Positions 1-8,384 are shown, counted from the first letter of the stretch. The stretch is 64,000 nucleotides of DNA from Streptomyces sp. Ag109_O5-10 (GCF_900105755.1 NZ_FNTQ01000001.1:9176001-9240000); one strand, 5' to 3'. Notes: generated by a model from the sequence alone, not told the origin. Numbers and translations are program-made.

Positions 1-470
1 TCGTTGCCGGTGGCCGCCACGACCGAGCGGTGGAAGGCCGCGTCATGGACGTTGAGCCGCTCCACGTCGTCGCTCGCCTCCCGCATCGCATCCAAGTGGC
101 CCTTGACCTCGGCCAGTTGGTCATCGGTGATCCTGGCGGCGGCCAGCCCGGTGGCGAGCGGTTCGAGCAGCCGCCGGACCTCCATGAGATCCAGCAGGGC
201 GCCCGTGTCGCTCTGGAGGAGCTCCACGGCGCCACCGAGTCCCTCCAGCAGCAGGCTGGGCTGGAGACTGGTCACGTAGGTGCCGTCGCCTCGCCGTACC
301 TCGAGCACCCGGGCCACGGCCAGTGCCTTGACCGCCTCGCGGGCGAGGTTGCGGGAGAGGCCCAGCTGCGCGGCGAGCTCCGGCTCCGGGGGCAGCTTCG
401 CGCCCGGTGGCAGTGCGCCGGAGCGGATGAGCTCACGGATCTGCCCGATGGCCCTGTCTGTCAGGGACAA
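1..470 (-). CDS. FadR/GntR-family transcriptional regulator (3' end outside window)
   Basis: The N-terminal ~156 residues are visible; the gene runs off the left edge. A winged helix-turn-helix (about residues 5-70, with PPEPELAAQLGLSRN and RRGDGTYV) is followed by the start of an FCD-type ligand domain (LMEVRRLLEP, LNVHDAAFHR). I chose a TTG start at 470 because GGAAGGAG lies 6 bases upstream and the paralogue at 3899 starts at the same codon. My hand alignment gives about 85% identity over 155 residues to the regulator at 3180-3899, with no gaps. It is divergent from the fucosidase gene. Inference: it controls fucosidase and fucose catabolism in response to a pathway acid. The ligand cannot be read from the sequence. 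Confidence 0.85.
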   Translation of the reverse strand, partial: MSLTDRAIGQIRELIRSGALPPGAKLPPEPELAAQLGLSRNLAREAVKALAVARVLEVRRGDGTYVTSLQPSLLLEGLGGAVELLQSDTGALLDLMEVRRLLEPLATGLAAARITDDQLAEVKGHLDAMREASDDVERLNVHDAAFHRSVVAATGN

Positions 471-638
471 CGTGAGCTCCTTCCGTGAGCGCGCGGTGTG
501 GTCCGGTGCGCGAATGACCGGGGCGACGCGTCGAGTGTGGCGCCGATCATACCGGGGGGCCGCCGAGCGTCCGCCGTCGGTGTGTGTCACCGCCACATAG
601 TGCGTTCCGGGACGTCGGTGAAGCCCTTCCCGTCCTCG

Positions 639-653
639 AAACATTGTATGTTT
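639..653. promoter_or_regulatory. Candidate operator palindrome, fucosidase/regulator intergenic region
   Basis: AAACAT-TGT-ATGTTT is a perfect inverted repeat with a 3-base centre. It lies in an AT-rich island inside the 381-bp gap between the divergent regulator (470) and fucosidase (852). GntR/FadR proteins bind short palindromes of this size, so it is a candidate site for one or both flanking FadR paralogues. This is inference from position and symmetry only. Confidence 0.4.
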
Positions 654-703
654 GCCGGTGGATAAAGAGCAGCAGATAGCTTATATAGGTACAAAATCCC
701 GAG

Positions 704-719
704 TGAAAACCTGTTTTCA
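704..719. promoter_or_regulatory. Candidate operator palindrome TGAAAAC-ct-GTTTTCA
   Basis: A 7-bp perfect inverted repeat with a 2-base centre lies 132 bp upstream of the fucosidase start. The TGAAA...TTTCA form resembles LacI-type sugar operators, but no LacI-family gene is in this window. It could serve a distant carbohydrate regulator or a general catabolite regulator. Confidence 0.35.
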
Positions 720-851
720 TCCCTGCACGCCCGTTGACATGGCGATGACACATGGCGGACCTTCTTCCGTAACGGCCGGTGCGCTACGGGTGGTGGCCGT
801 CGCGCCGGTCCCACCTCTCCCGTCTGCCTTCGTCCGTCACAGGGATGGCCC

Positions 852-3083
852 ATGCCCAGTTCGATCAACAGACGTCAGTTCCTGGCCGGTGCCACCTGCG
901 TGGCCGCCGCAGCCGTCGCGGGGGGAGTGTTCGGCGCCGGCACCGCGCAGGCCGCCCCCAGCACCTACACGCCCGCGTGGAGTTCGGTGAACCAGCACCC
1001 GCCCGCCCCGGAGTGGTTCCAGGACGCCAAGTTCGGCATCTATTTCCACTGGGGCGTCTTCAGCGTCCCCGCCTACGACAGCGAGTGGTACCCCCGCAAC
1101 ATGTACATCAGCGGGAGCAACGCCAACACGCACCACGTCGCGACCTACGGCGACCCCTCCGCGTGGCCGTACCACAACTTCATCAACGGGGCGAACGACA
1201 AGTCGGGCCACTTCACCCAGTTCGCACCCAGACTCAAGTCCGCCGGAGGGAACTTCGACCCCGACGAGTGGGCCCAGCTGTTCGTCGACGCCGGGGCGAA
1301 GTTCGCGGGACCCGTCGCGGAGCACCACGACGGATTCTCCATGTGGGACTCGCAGGTCAACGAGTGGAACTCGGTCGCCAAGGGCCCCAAGCTCGACCTG
1401 CTGAAGCTGTTCACCACGGCGATCCGCGCCAAGAACCTGAAGCTGCTGGTGGCGATGCACCACGCCTACAACTTCAACGGCTACTACGACCACGTGCCCG
1501 CCCAGACCGACCCCAGCCTGAAGAAGCTCTACGGACAGCTGGGCTCCACCGCCGAGAACCAGCTCTGGTACGACAAGCTCAAGGAAGTCATCGACCGCGC
1601 CCAACCGGACATCCTCTGGGAGGACTTCGACCTGAGCAAGGTCGACGAGACACAGCGCCTGAACTTCCTGTCGTACTACTACAACCAGGCCAACTCCTGG
1701 GGCAAAGAGGTCGTCGCCACCTACAAGGACGGCTTCAACGGCCACGGCGAGGTCTTCGACTACGAGCGCGGCGGCCCGGCCGACCGGACCGCGCCCTACT
1801 GGCTCACCGACGACAGCATCTCCAGCTCCAGTTGGTGCTACACGCAGGGGATCGGCTACTACAGCACCCAGCAGATGCTGCACTCCCTGATCGACCGGGT
1901 CAGCAAGAACGGCAACATGCTGCTGAACATCGCGCCGATGGCCGACGGCACGATCCCCCAGGGGCAGAAGGACGTGCTGCTGGGTATCGGCGACTACCTG
2001 AAGCGCTTCGGGGAGTCGATGTACGCGACGCGTGCCTGGACGCAGTACGGCGAGGGTCCCACCCGGATGGGCGGCGGCTCGTTCACCGCCCCGCTGGTCG
2101 GCACCGCACAGGACATCCGCTTCACCCGCAGCAAGGGCAACACGGTGCTGTACGCCACCGTGCTGGGCTGGCCCGGCAGTTCACTGAAGATCAAGACGCT
2201 GGGCTCGGACCGCATCAGCCTCTCCTCGCTCGCCTCGGTGAAGCTGCTGGACTCGACCGCCGGTACGTACATCAACCTGGCCGCGCCGACGCAGGACTCC
2301 TCCGGGCTGACCGTGACGCTGCCCTCATCGGCGCCGTTCACCGCGGGCGCCTACGTCCTCAAGCTCAGCTTCTCCGGCCAGCTTCCCCCGCTGCGGCCGG
2401 CGGTCGGTGCCCTGGTCTACCAGGACGTGAACTACTCCGCGAACTACGCGGTGCTCGACCCCGGCACCTACACGGCAGAGCAGCTGCAGCTGGCCGGGGT
2501 GGACGCCCAGAGCATCTCCTCCCTGAAGCCGGCGGCCGGGAACCAGATCGTCGCCTACAGCGGTGACAACTTCACCGGCACCTCCTGGACCTTCACCGCC
2601 GACAACCCCGACCTCAGGGTCACCGGCCAGAACGACCAGATCACCTCCCTGAAGGTGCAGTTCAATCCGGCCGCCTACTTCCGCATCACCAACGTCACCG
2701 ACGGTCTGGCCCTGGACAGCGGGGGAAACGTCGCGTCGGGATCCAACCTCAAGCAGTACACCTGGGACGGCAGCCCCAACCTCCAGTGGCAGCTCGTGGA
2801 GGTCGGCGGCGGCTACTACAAGCTGGTCAACCGCACCAACGGCATGGTCGCCGACGGCGGGGGCGCCACGTCCAACGGCTCCCCGGCCCTGCAAGCGGCG
2901 TGGAGCGGCAGCAACAACCAGCAGTGGACGGTCACCCACCGCGGCGAGGGCATGTGCACCATCGCCAACCGGGCCACCGGCCTCGTCCTGGACGGCGGCG
3001 GGAACGTGGCCTCCGGCTCCGTCACCAAGCAATGGGGCTACGGCAGCAGCACCAACCTGCTGTGGACCTTCACCGCCCAGTGA
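852..3083 (+). CDS. Secreted alpha-L-fucosidase (GH29) with crystallin-like and ricin-B lectin domains
   Basis: A 743-aa exported enzyme that should release L-fucose from glycans. The N-terminus is a Tat-type signal (NRRQFLAGA, then Ala-rich, likely cut after AQA near residue 34). The GH29 TIM barrel spans about residues 45-400, with WGVFSVPAYDSEWY and EHHDGFSMWDS. The candidate nucleophile is Asp258 in ILWEDFD. A C-terminal beta-sandwich of the catalytic unit follows. Then come a beta/gamma-crystallin-like segment (about 520-605, YQDVNYSANYAVLDPG) and a ricin-B/CBM13-like lectin domain (about 608-743, repeated LDGGGNVASGS and QW motifs). ATG at 852 has AGGGATGG upstream. It stands divergent from one FadR paralogue and converges on the other, whose operon supplies L-fucose uptake and oxidation. 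Confidence 0.93.
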   Translation: MPSSINRRQFLAGATCVAAAAVAGGVFGAGTAQAAPSTYTPAWSSVNQHPPAPEWFQDAKFGIYFHWGVFSVPAYDSEWYPRNMYISGSNANTHHVATYGDPSAWPYHNFINGANDKSGHFTQFAPRLKSAGGNFDPDEWAQLFVDAGAKFAGPVAEHHDGFSMWDSQVNEWNSVAKGPKLDLLKLFTTAIRAKNLKLLVAMHHAYNFNGYYDHVPAQTDPSLKKLYGQLGSTAENQLWYDKLKEVIDRAQPDILWEDFDLSKVDETQRLNFLSYYYNQANSWGKEVVATYKDGFNGHGEVFDYERGGPADRTAPYWLTDDSISSSSWCYTQGIGYYSTQQMLHSLIDRVSKNGNMLLNIAPMADGTIPQGQKDVLLGIGDYLKRFGESMYATRAWTQYGEGPTRMGGGSFTAPLVGTAQDIRFTRSKGNTVLYATVLGWPGSSLKIKTLGSDRISLSSLASVKLLDSTAGTYINLAAPTQDSSGLTVTLPSSAPFTAGAYVLKLSFSGQLPPLRPAVGALVYQDVNYSANYAVLDPGTYTAEQLQLAGVDAQSISSLKPAAGNQIVAYSGDNFTGTSWTFTADNPDLRVTGQNDQITSLKVQFNPAAYFRITNVTDGLALDSGGNVASGSNLKQYTWDGSPNLQWQLVEVGGGYYKLVNRTNGMVADGGGATSNGSPALQAAWSGSNNQQWTVTHRGEGMCTIANRATGLVLDGGGNVASGSVTKQWGYGSSTNLLWTFTAQ

Positions 3084-3106
3084 CAGGGGCGTGACGGCGG
3101 CGAACT

Positions 3107-3146
3107 GAGGGGGTGCTCGGACGGAGAACCGTCCGAGCACCCCCTC
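3107..3146. terminator. Bidirectional hairpin terminator
   Basis: An 18-bp perfect stem (3107-3124 with 3129-3146) closed by an AGAA tetraloop lies between the convergent fucosidase and the FadR-ended catabolic operon. It can stop transcription from both sides. Confidence 0.8.
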
Positions 3147-3179
3147 GCTCTGCCTCGCGGAGGCGCGGGCGCCTCGGCC

Positions 3180-3899
3180 TCATCCAGCGGATCCCGTCAC
3201 CGGCAAGGCCTCCGTGGACTCCAGGTGCTCCCGCAGCCACTGCTCGGTGTTGTTGACGTGCACCAGGGCCGCGGCATGGCACAGCACGGCGTCACGAGCG
3301 GCCAGTGCGGCGTAGATCGCCTCGTGTTCCGCCAGCGTACGGGCCGCCACCCGGGTGTCCACCAGACCACGCCAGATCCGGGCCCGCAGGGTGCGCCCCG
3401 AGATGCCCTCCAGCAGGGTGATCAGCGTCTCGTTGCCGGTGACGTCCACGATGGCGCGGTGGAACGCCACATCGTGCACGTTGAGACGCTCTACGTCGTC
3501 GCGCGCCTCGCGCATGGCGTCCAGATGCCGCTTCACCTCCGCCAGCCGTTCGTCCGAAAGCCGCGCGACGGCCAGGGCGGTGGCGGCGGGCTCGAGCAGA
3601 CGCCGCACCTCCATGAGGTCCAGGACGGCGCCGGGATCGCCCTGGAGCAATTCCACCGCGCCACCGAGGCCCTCGAGCAGCAGGCTCGGCTGCAGGCTGG
3701 TGACATACGTCCCGTCGCCCCGTCTGATCTCCAGCACGCGTGCCACGGACAGCGCCTTCACCGCCTCACGTGCGAGGTTGCGGGAGAGCCCGAGCTGGGC
3801 GGCCAGCTCGGGCTCGGGAGGCAGCTTCGCGCCCGGCGGCAGAACCCCGGAGGCGATGAGCTGGCGGATCTGGGTGATCGCCTTGTCGGTCAGGGACAC
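3180..3899 (-). CDS. FadR/GntR-family transcriptional regulator
   Basis: A complete 239-aa regulator: winged HTH at residues 5-70 (LGLSRNLAREAVKAL) and an all-helical FCD domain at about 80-225 with LNVHDVAFHRAIV and the conserved ETLITLLEGI region. GTG at 3899 was chosen because it reproduces the start of the paralogue at 470 and overlaps the stop of the upstream aldo/keto reductase by 10 bases, implying translational coupling. It is the last gene of the fucose operon, so it is co-transcribed with the pathway it probably controls. It is about 85% identical over the shared part to the truncated regulator at 1-470. Confidence 0.9.
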   Translation of the reverse strand: MSLTDKAITQIRQLIASGVLPPGAKLPPEPELAAQLGLSRNLAREAVKALSVARVLEIRRGDGTYVTSLQPSLLLEGLGGAVELLQGDPGAVLDLMEVRRLLEPAATALAVARLSDERLAEVKRHLDAMREARDDVERLNVHDVAFHRAIVDVTGNETLITLLEGISGRTLRARIWRGLVDTRVAARTLAEHEAIYAALAARDAVLCHAAALVHVNNTEQWLREHLESTEALPVTGSAG

Positions 3900-4900
3900 G
3901 GCTGACTCCGTTCGTCGGGCGCGAAAGGCGTCTCGGCGCGGAGGAGCCCTTGGTCGCGCAGGTCGTGCCAGAGCTCCCCGGGGATGAACTGCCGGTGCAG
4001 CCGCGTGTTGCGCCGTACCTGTCCGGGGTCGCGCATGCCGAGCGTGACGTTGATGACGCTGGGATGAGTGAGAGGGAAGGCGATGGCGGCGGCGGGCAGG
4101 GTGGTGCCGTGGGCCTGGCAGACGTCCGCGATGGCACGGGCGCGGTCGACGAGTGCGGGCGGGGCGGCCCGGTAGTCGTACTTCATGCCTTCGGCGGGCC
4201 GGTCCTCGGCGAGCAGGCCGGAGTTGAAGACGCCGACGGCGACGACGGCCTTGCCGTGTTCCCGTGCGGCGGGCAGGACGTCGTCCAGGGCCGACTGGTC
4301 GAGCAGGGTGTAGCGGCCGGCGAGCATCACCACGTCCGCGGCGGTCTCGCGCAGGAAGCGGGCGAGCAGGGCGGACTGGTTCATGCCGGCGCCGATGGCT
4401 CCGATGACGCCTTGGTCGCGCAGGTCGGCGAGGGTGGGCATGGCCTGGTCGGCGGCCTGTTGCCAGTGGTCGTCGGGGTCGTGGAGGTAGACGATGTCGA
4501 GGCGGTCCAGGCCGGTGCGCTCCAGCGTCTCCTCGATGGAGCGCCGCACGCCGTCGCGGCTGAAGTCCCACTGCCGGCGCAGGTCGTCACGGACGACGAA
4601 ACCCTCGGTGTCGACGCCCGTCGGGTGGTCGTTGGGGACGAGGAGGCGGCCGACCTTGGAGGAGAGGACGTACTGCTCGCGTGGCCGGTCGCGCAGGGCG
4701 GCGCCCAGGCGATGCTCGGAGAGGCCGAGACCGTAGTGGGGCGCGGTGTCGTAGTAGCGGATGCCCGCGTCCCAGGCCGTGTCGACGGCGGCCGCCGCGT
4801 CCTCGGCGCTGGTGGTGCGGTAGAGGTTGCCGATGACGGAGGCGCCGAAGCCGAGCTCGGTGACCTCGACGGCGGTGCTGGGGATCGTACGGCGATGCAA
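3890..4900 (-). CDS. Aldo/keto reductase, probable L-fucose (D-threo-aldose) 1-dehydrogenase
   Basis: A 336-aa NAD(P)-dependent oxidoreductase of the D-threo-aldose/L-fucose dehydrogenase type. It would oxidise L-fucose to the lactone hydrolysed by the product of 8831-9718. The AKR tetrad is visible: Asp51 (YYDTAPHYG), Tyr56, Lys82 (LSSKVGR) and His140 (VYLHDPDD). YYDTAPHYGLGLSEHRLG is typical of this subgroup. ATG at 4900 lies 22 bases after the kinase stop with GGGAG upstream. It is the penultimate gene of the fucose operon. The substrate comes from context plus subgroup similarity; L-galactose or D-arabinose are also oxidised by relatives. Confidence 0.88.
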   Translation of the reverse strand: MHRRTIPSTAVEVTELGFGASVIGNLYRTTSAEDAAAAVDTAWDAGIRYYDTAPHYGLGLSEHRLGAALRDRPREQYVLSSKVGRLLVPNDHPTGVDTEGFVVRDDLRRQWDFSRDGVRRSIEETLERTGLDRLDIVYLHDPDDHWQQAADQAMPTLADLRDQGVIGAIGAGMNQSALLARFLRETAADVVMLAGRYTLLDQSALDDVLPAAREHGKAVVAVGVFNSGLLAEDRPAEGMKYDYRAAPPALVDRARAIADVCQAHGTTLPAAAIAFPLTHPSVINVTLGMRDPGQVRRNTRLHRQFIPGELWHDLRDQGLLRAETPFAPDERSQPCP

Positions 4901-4922
4901 GGGTGCTCCCGGGAGGGGTCGT

Positions 4923-5960
4923 TCAGCGTCGGACGTGTGCCGTGGCGCCCGCGAGGAGCGCCTCGACCTCGGCGAGGGTGGCCATGGAGACGTCGCCGGG
5001 CGTGGTCATGGTGAGGGCGCCGTGCGCGGTGCCGTAGGCGAGGGCGCGCTCCAGGCCCGCACCGGTGAGCAGGCCGTAGACGAGTCCCGCGGCGAAGCCG
5101 TCGCCGGAGCCGATGCGGTCGAGCACGTGCAGACCGGGCATGCGGGGGCCGCTCACCAGCCCGGTCTCGCGTGACCAGGCCAGCGAGGTCCAGTCGTTGA
5201 CCCCCGCCGAGGGCACTGCGCGCAGAGTCGTCGCCAGCACTTCCGCCTGCGGCAGCAGGGACGCGACCGAGGCGAGCGCCTCCGGCACCTCGTCGTCGGC
5301 CAGCCGCACGGCGCCCGGGTGCGGGCCCGCGAGTCCGAGCGCACCCACGACGACGTCGGCGTGCCGGGCCAGGCGCCAGTCGGTCTCGCGGGCGCGTTCG
5401 GCCCCGCCCCGGCCGTCCCAGAGGCTGGGCCGGTAGTTGGGGTCGTAGGAGACGGTGACACCGTGGCGGCGGGCGGCCGCCATGGCCTCGTCGGCGACGT
5501 CGGCGGTGGTGTCGGACAGCCCGGCGAAGATGCCGCCGGTGTGGAACCAGCGCACTCCGGCCGAGAACACCGCGTCCCAGTCGACCTCCCCCTTGCGCAG
5601 CTGGGAGACGGCCGTGTTCGCGCGGTCGCTCACGCCCAGCGCGCCGCGGATGCCGAAACCCCGCTCGACGAAGTTCAGGCCGTTGCGGGCCGTGCGCCCC
5701 GTGCCGTCCGCCGCGACCCAGCGGATGTGCGACGTGTCGACGCCGCCCTGGAGGATCAGGTCCTCCACGAGCCGGCCGACCGCGTTGTCGGCGAGGGCGG
5801 TGACGACGGCGGTGCGCAGGCCGAAACAGCGGCGCAGTCCGCGTACCACGTTGTACTCGCCGCCGCCCTCCCACACCTGGAAGGTGCGCGCGGTGCGGAT
5901 TCTGCCCTCGCCGGGGTCGAAGCGCAGCATGACCTCGCCCAGGGCGATCACGTCGGTCAC
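4923..5960 (-). CDS. PfkB-family sugar kinase, 2-keto-3-deoxygluconate kinase-like
   Basis: A 345-aa ribokinase-fold kinase. It begins with the VIALGEVMLRFDP strand used for substrate binding in KDG kinases, has GGGEYNVVRGLRR, and ends with the catalytic GSGDGFAAG loop (general base Asp287). It overlaps the aldolase stop by 4 bases (ATGA). The kinase-aldolase pair is the classical route KDG to KDPG to pyruvate plus glyceraldehyde-3-phosphate. In a fucose pathway it is odd, because 2-keto-3-deoxy-L-fuconate has no 6-hydroxyl to phosphorylate. The true substrate may therefore be a related non-deoxy acid, or a product of the neighbouring SDR. Confidence 0.85.
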   Translation of the reverse strand: MTDVIALGEVMLRFDPGEGRIRTARTFQVWEGGGEYNVVRGLRRCFGLRTAVVTALADNAVGRLVEDLILQGGVDTSHIRWVAADGTGRTARNGLNFVERGFGIRGALGVSDRANTAVSQLRKGEVDWDAVFSAGVRWFHTGGIFAGLSDTTADVADEAMAAARRHGVTVSYDPNYRPSLWDGRGGAERARETDWRLARHADVVVGALGLAGPHPGAVRLADDEVPEALASVASLLPQAEVLATTLRAVPSAGVNDWTSLAWSRETGLVSGPRMPGLHVLDRIGSGDGFAAGLVYGLLTGAGLERALAYGTAHGALTMTTPGDVSMATLAEVEALLAGATAHVRR

Positions 5961-6586
5961 GGTGCCGTCCTCTCCACCGCCTCGGCGGTCAGCCGGCGGA
6001 TCTCGTCGTACGCGCCGCGTTCGAGATGGCCGGGCGTGGCGATCCAGCTGCCGCCCACGGCGAGGACCGAGGGGTGGCGGAGGTAGGCGGGCAGCTGGTC
6101 GGGCCCGATGCCGCCGGTCGGGACGAAGCGCGCCTGCGGGAAGGGGGCGGCCAGGGCGCGGAGCATTGCGGTGCCGCCGAGCGGTTCGGCGGGGAACAGC
6201 TTGACCGTGTCGAAGCCCGCCTTCAGCGCGCGCATCAACTCGCTCGCCGTCGCCACGCCCGGCACGACCGGCACCCTCAACTCCATTGCCTTGGCGATGA
6301 CTTCATCGTCGAGACCGGGCGAGACGAGGAACTGGGACCCGGCCGCCACGGCCCGTTCCGCCTGCTCGGCCGTGAGCACGGTGCCCGCCCCGACGGTCAG
6401 CGCGCCGTGCGCCACCATCGCCTTCACGACCCGCTCGGCGTCCGGCGTGCGGAAGGTGACCTCCGCGCAGCGGGCGCCGCCCGCCGCGAGTGCGTCGGCC
6501 AGCGGGCCGGCACTCGCGGCGGACGCCACGGTGAGCACGGGCAGGAGCCGCGACCCCGCCAGTACGGCGGCCAGGCCGGCGGTCAT
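5957..6586 (-). CDS. KDPG/KHG-type aldolase (2-keto-3-deoxy sugar acid aldolase)
   Basis: A 209-aa class I aldolase. The Schiff-base Lys129 lies in DTVKLFPAE, and Glu42 and Arg46 in AEVTFRTP, matching the E. coli Eda spacing. GAGTVLT and PTGGI are the usual phosphate-side loops. ATG at 6586 overlaps the SDR stop by 4 bases. It would cleave a 2-keto-3-deoxy acid (or its phosphate) to pyruvate plus an aldehyde. For a fucose-derived substrate that would be lactaldehyde; for KDPG, glyceraldehyde-3-phosphate. The sequence does not decide which. Confidence 0.88.
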   Translation of the reverse strand: MTAGLAAVLAGSRLLPVLTVASAASAGPLADALAAGGARCAEVTFRTPDAERVVKAMVAHGALTVGAGTVLTAEQAERAVAAGSQFLVSPGLDDEVIAKAMELRVPVVPGVATASELMRALKAGFDTVKLFPAEPLGGTAMLRALAAPFPQARFVPTGGIGPDQLPAYLRHPSVLAVGGSWIATPGHLERGAYDEIRRLTAEAVERTAP

Positions 6587-7344
6587 CGGCCGAGCCACCC
6601 GCCGTCGACGGGCAGGGTGGTGCCGTGGACGTAGTCGGAGGCGGGGGAGGCGAGGAAGACGGCGGCTCCGCCGAGGTCGTCGGCGGTGCCCCAGCGTCCG
6701 GCGGGGATGCGCTCCAGGATGGCCCTGCTGCGGGCCGGATCGTCCTGGAGGGCCTGGGTGTTGTCGGTGGCGATGTAGCCGGGGGCGATGGCGTTGACGT
6801 TGACGCCGTGCGGCGCCCACTCGTTGGCCAGTGCCTTGGTCAGTCCGGCGATGCCGTGCTTGGCGGCGGTGTAGCCGGGGACGGTGATGCCGCCCTGGTA
6901 ACTGAGCAGGGAGGCGGTGAAGACGACCTTGCCGTGTCCCCGGGCCACCATGGTGGCGCCCACGGCCCGGGTGAGCGCGAACTGCGCGGTGAGGTTGACC
7001 TGCAGCACCAACTCCCAGTCCGCGTCGCTGTGCTGGGCGGCCGGCGTGCGGCGGATGGTGCCCGCGTTGTTGAGGAGGATGTCCACCGGGCGTTCGCGTC
7101 CGGCGAGGTTCTCGCCCAGGGCGCGTACGGCGGCGGGGTCGGCGAAGTCGGTACGGATCGCCTCGAACGAGCGCCCGGCGGCCAGCACCTCCTTCTCCAC
7201 CTGGCTGCCGGACTCCTCCAGGTGGACGCTGACACCGATGATGTCGGCACCGGCCCGGGCGAGGGCGCGGGCCATCGCCTGGCCGATGCCGCGGCGGGCG
7301 CCGGTGACGACGGCGAGCTTCCCGGTGAGGTCGAAGATGCTCAT
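6583..7344 (-). CDS. SDR oxidoreductase, KduD-like (2-keto-3-deoxy sugar acid dehydrogenase)
   Basis: A 253-aa classical short-chain dehydrogenase. The NAD(P) motif TGARRGIG is at 14-21, followed by NNAG, catalytic Ser145, Tyr158 and Lys162 (GYTAAKHG). The C-terminus PVDGGWLGR is typical of KduD/gluconate-5-dehydrogenase relatives. ATGA overlaps join it to the zinc dehydrogenase upstream and the aldolase downstream. In known oxidative fucose pathways an SDR oxidises 2-keto-3-deoxy-L-fuconate, and in 3-deoxy-galactonate pathways a KduD-like SDR acts at C5. Both roles fit this operon. Confidence 0.88.
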   Translation of the reverse strand: MSIFDLTGKLAVVTGARRGIGQAMARALARAGADIIGVSVHLEESGSQVEKEVLAAGRSFEAIRTDFADPAAVRALGENLAGRERPVDILLNNAGTIRRTPAAQHSDADWELVLQVNLTAQFALTRAVGATMVARGHGKVVFTASLLSYQGGITVPGYTAAKHGIAGLTKALANEWAPHGVNVNAIAPGYIATDNTQALQDDPARSRAILERIPAGRWGTADDLGGAAVFLASPASDYVHGTTLPVDGGWLGR

Positions 7345-8384
7345 ACGGCGGCTCCCCGGGCGTCGTCGGTGCAGTCCACGAGGATCTTCATCACGTCTCC
7401 GCCGCTCTCCAGCGCCTCGAAGGCGGCCGGTGCCTCGGTCAGCGGCACGATCTTGGTGATGAGGCGCTGGGCGGGGACGGTGCCGTCGGCGACCAGGGCG
7501 ACGGCCCGCTCGAAGTCGCCGCGGTCGTACAACCGGGCCCCGACGAGGGTGAGTTCACGCCAGAAGAAGCGGTGCAGGTTGATCTCGCGGGGCCGTGGGT
7601 GGATGGCGACCAGGCACAGCCGGCCGCGCACGCCGAGGACGTCGACGGCGGTGTCCACACCACCCGCCGCGCCGGAGACCTCGAAGGCCACGTCCGCTCC
7701 CGCCTCGCCCGTCCACCGCTGGACGAGTTCGGTGATGTCGGTGGCGGCGGGGTCCCAGGTGCTCAGGCCCAACTCCTCGGCGAGCAGCCTGCGGTGGGCG
7801 TTGAGTTCGACCACGCGCACGTCGGCGCCGGCGGCGCGCGCGACCAAGGCGATGAGGACGCCGACGGGTCCGCCGCCGACCACGACGACCTTCTCGCCGT
7901 CCATCACCGCCGCCCGGCCCACGTCGTGCACCGCGACCGCGGTCGGCTCGACGAGCGCCGCCTGGTCCAGGGGCAGGGTGGCGGGCAGGCGGATGAGGGT
8001 GGAGGCGGGCACGGTCCAGCGCTGCTGCATGGCGCCGGGGGAGTCGATGCCGATGAAGTCCAGGTGCTGGCAGATGTGCTGGTGGCCGGCGCGGCAGGCG
8101 GGGCAGGTGTCGTCCCAGCGCAGGGGCATCACGGTGACCGCGTCCCCGGGCCGCCAGCCCTCGACGCCGGACCCGACGCGGACGATCCGGCCGGCCATCT
8201 CGTGTCCGAGGACGGCGGGCGGGGCGACGCGGGCGTCCATGTCGCCGTGGAAGATGTGCAGGTCGGTTCCGCAGATGCCGACATAGGCGGGGGCGAGTTC
8301 CACTTCGCCGGGGCCGGGCTCGGAGGCGGTGGCCGGCGCGGTGTCCAGGGTGCGGGCCGAGGTGTAGCGGACGGCGAGCGTCAT
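7341..8384 (-). CDS. Zinc-binding medium-chain dehydrogenase
   Basis: A 347-aa alcohol/sorbitol dehydrogenase-type enzyme. Catalytic zinc ligands are visible as Cys38 (GICGTD) and His61-Glu62 (GHE). The Rossmann motif is VVVGGGPVGVL. The structural-zinc loop shows only Cys94, Cys97 and Cys105 of the usual four cysteines, so that site may be altered. ATG at 8384 forms an ATGA overlap with the mutarotase stop. It may act as the L-fucose or L-galactose 1-dehydrogenase or on a later alcohol. Two different candidate sugar dehydrogenases in one operon (this and the AKR) suggest two substrates or two steps. Confidence 0.87.
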   Translation of the reverse strand: MTLAVRYTSARTLDTAPATASEPGPGEVELAPAYVGICGTDLHIFHGDMDARVAPPAVLGHEMAGRIVRVGSGVEGWRPGDAVTVMPLRWDDTCPACRAGHQHICQHLDFIGIDSPGAMQQRWTVPASTLIRLPATLPLDQAALVEPTAVAVHDVGRAAVMDGEKVVVVGGGPVGVLIALVARAAGADVRVVELNAHRRLLAEELGLSTWDPAATDITELVQRWTGEAGADVAFEVSGAAGGVDTAVDVLGVRGRLCLVAIHPRPREINLHRFFWRELTLVGARLYDRGDFERAVALVADGTVPAQRLITKIVPLTEAPAAFEALESGGDVMKILVDCTDDARGAAV

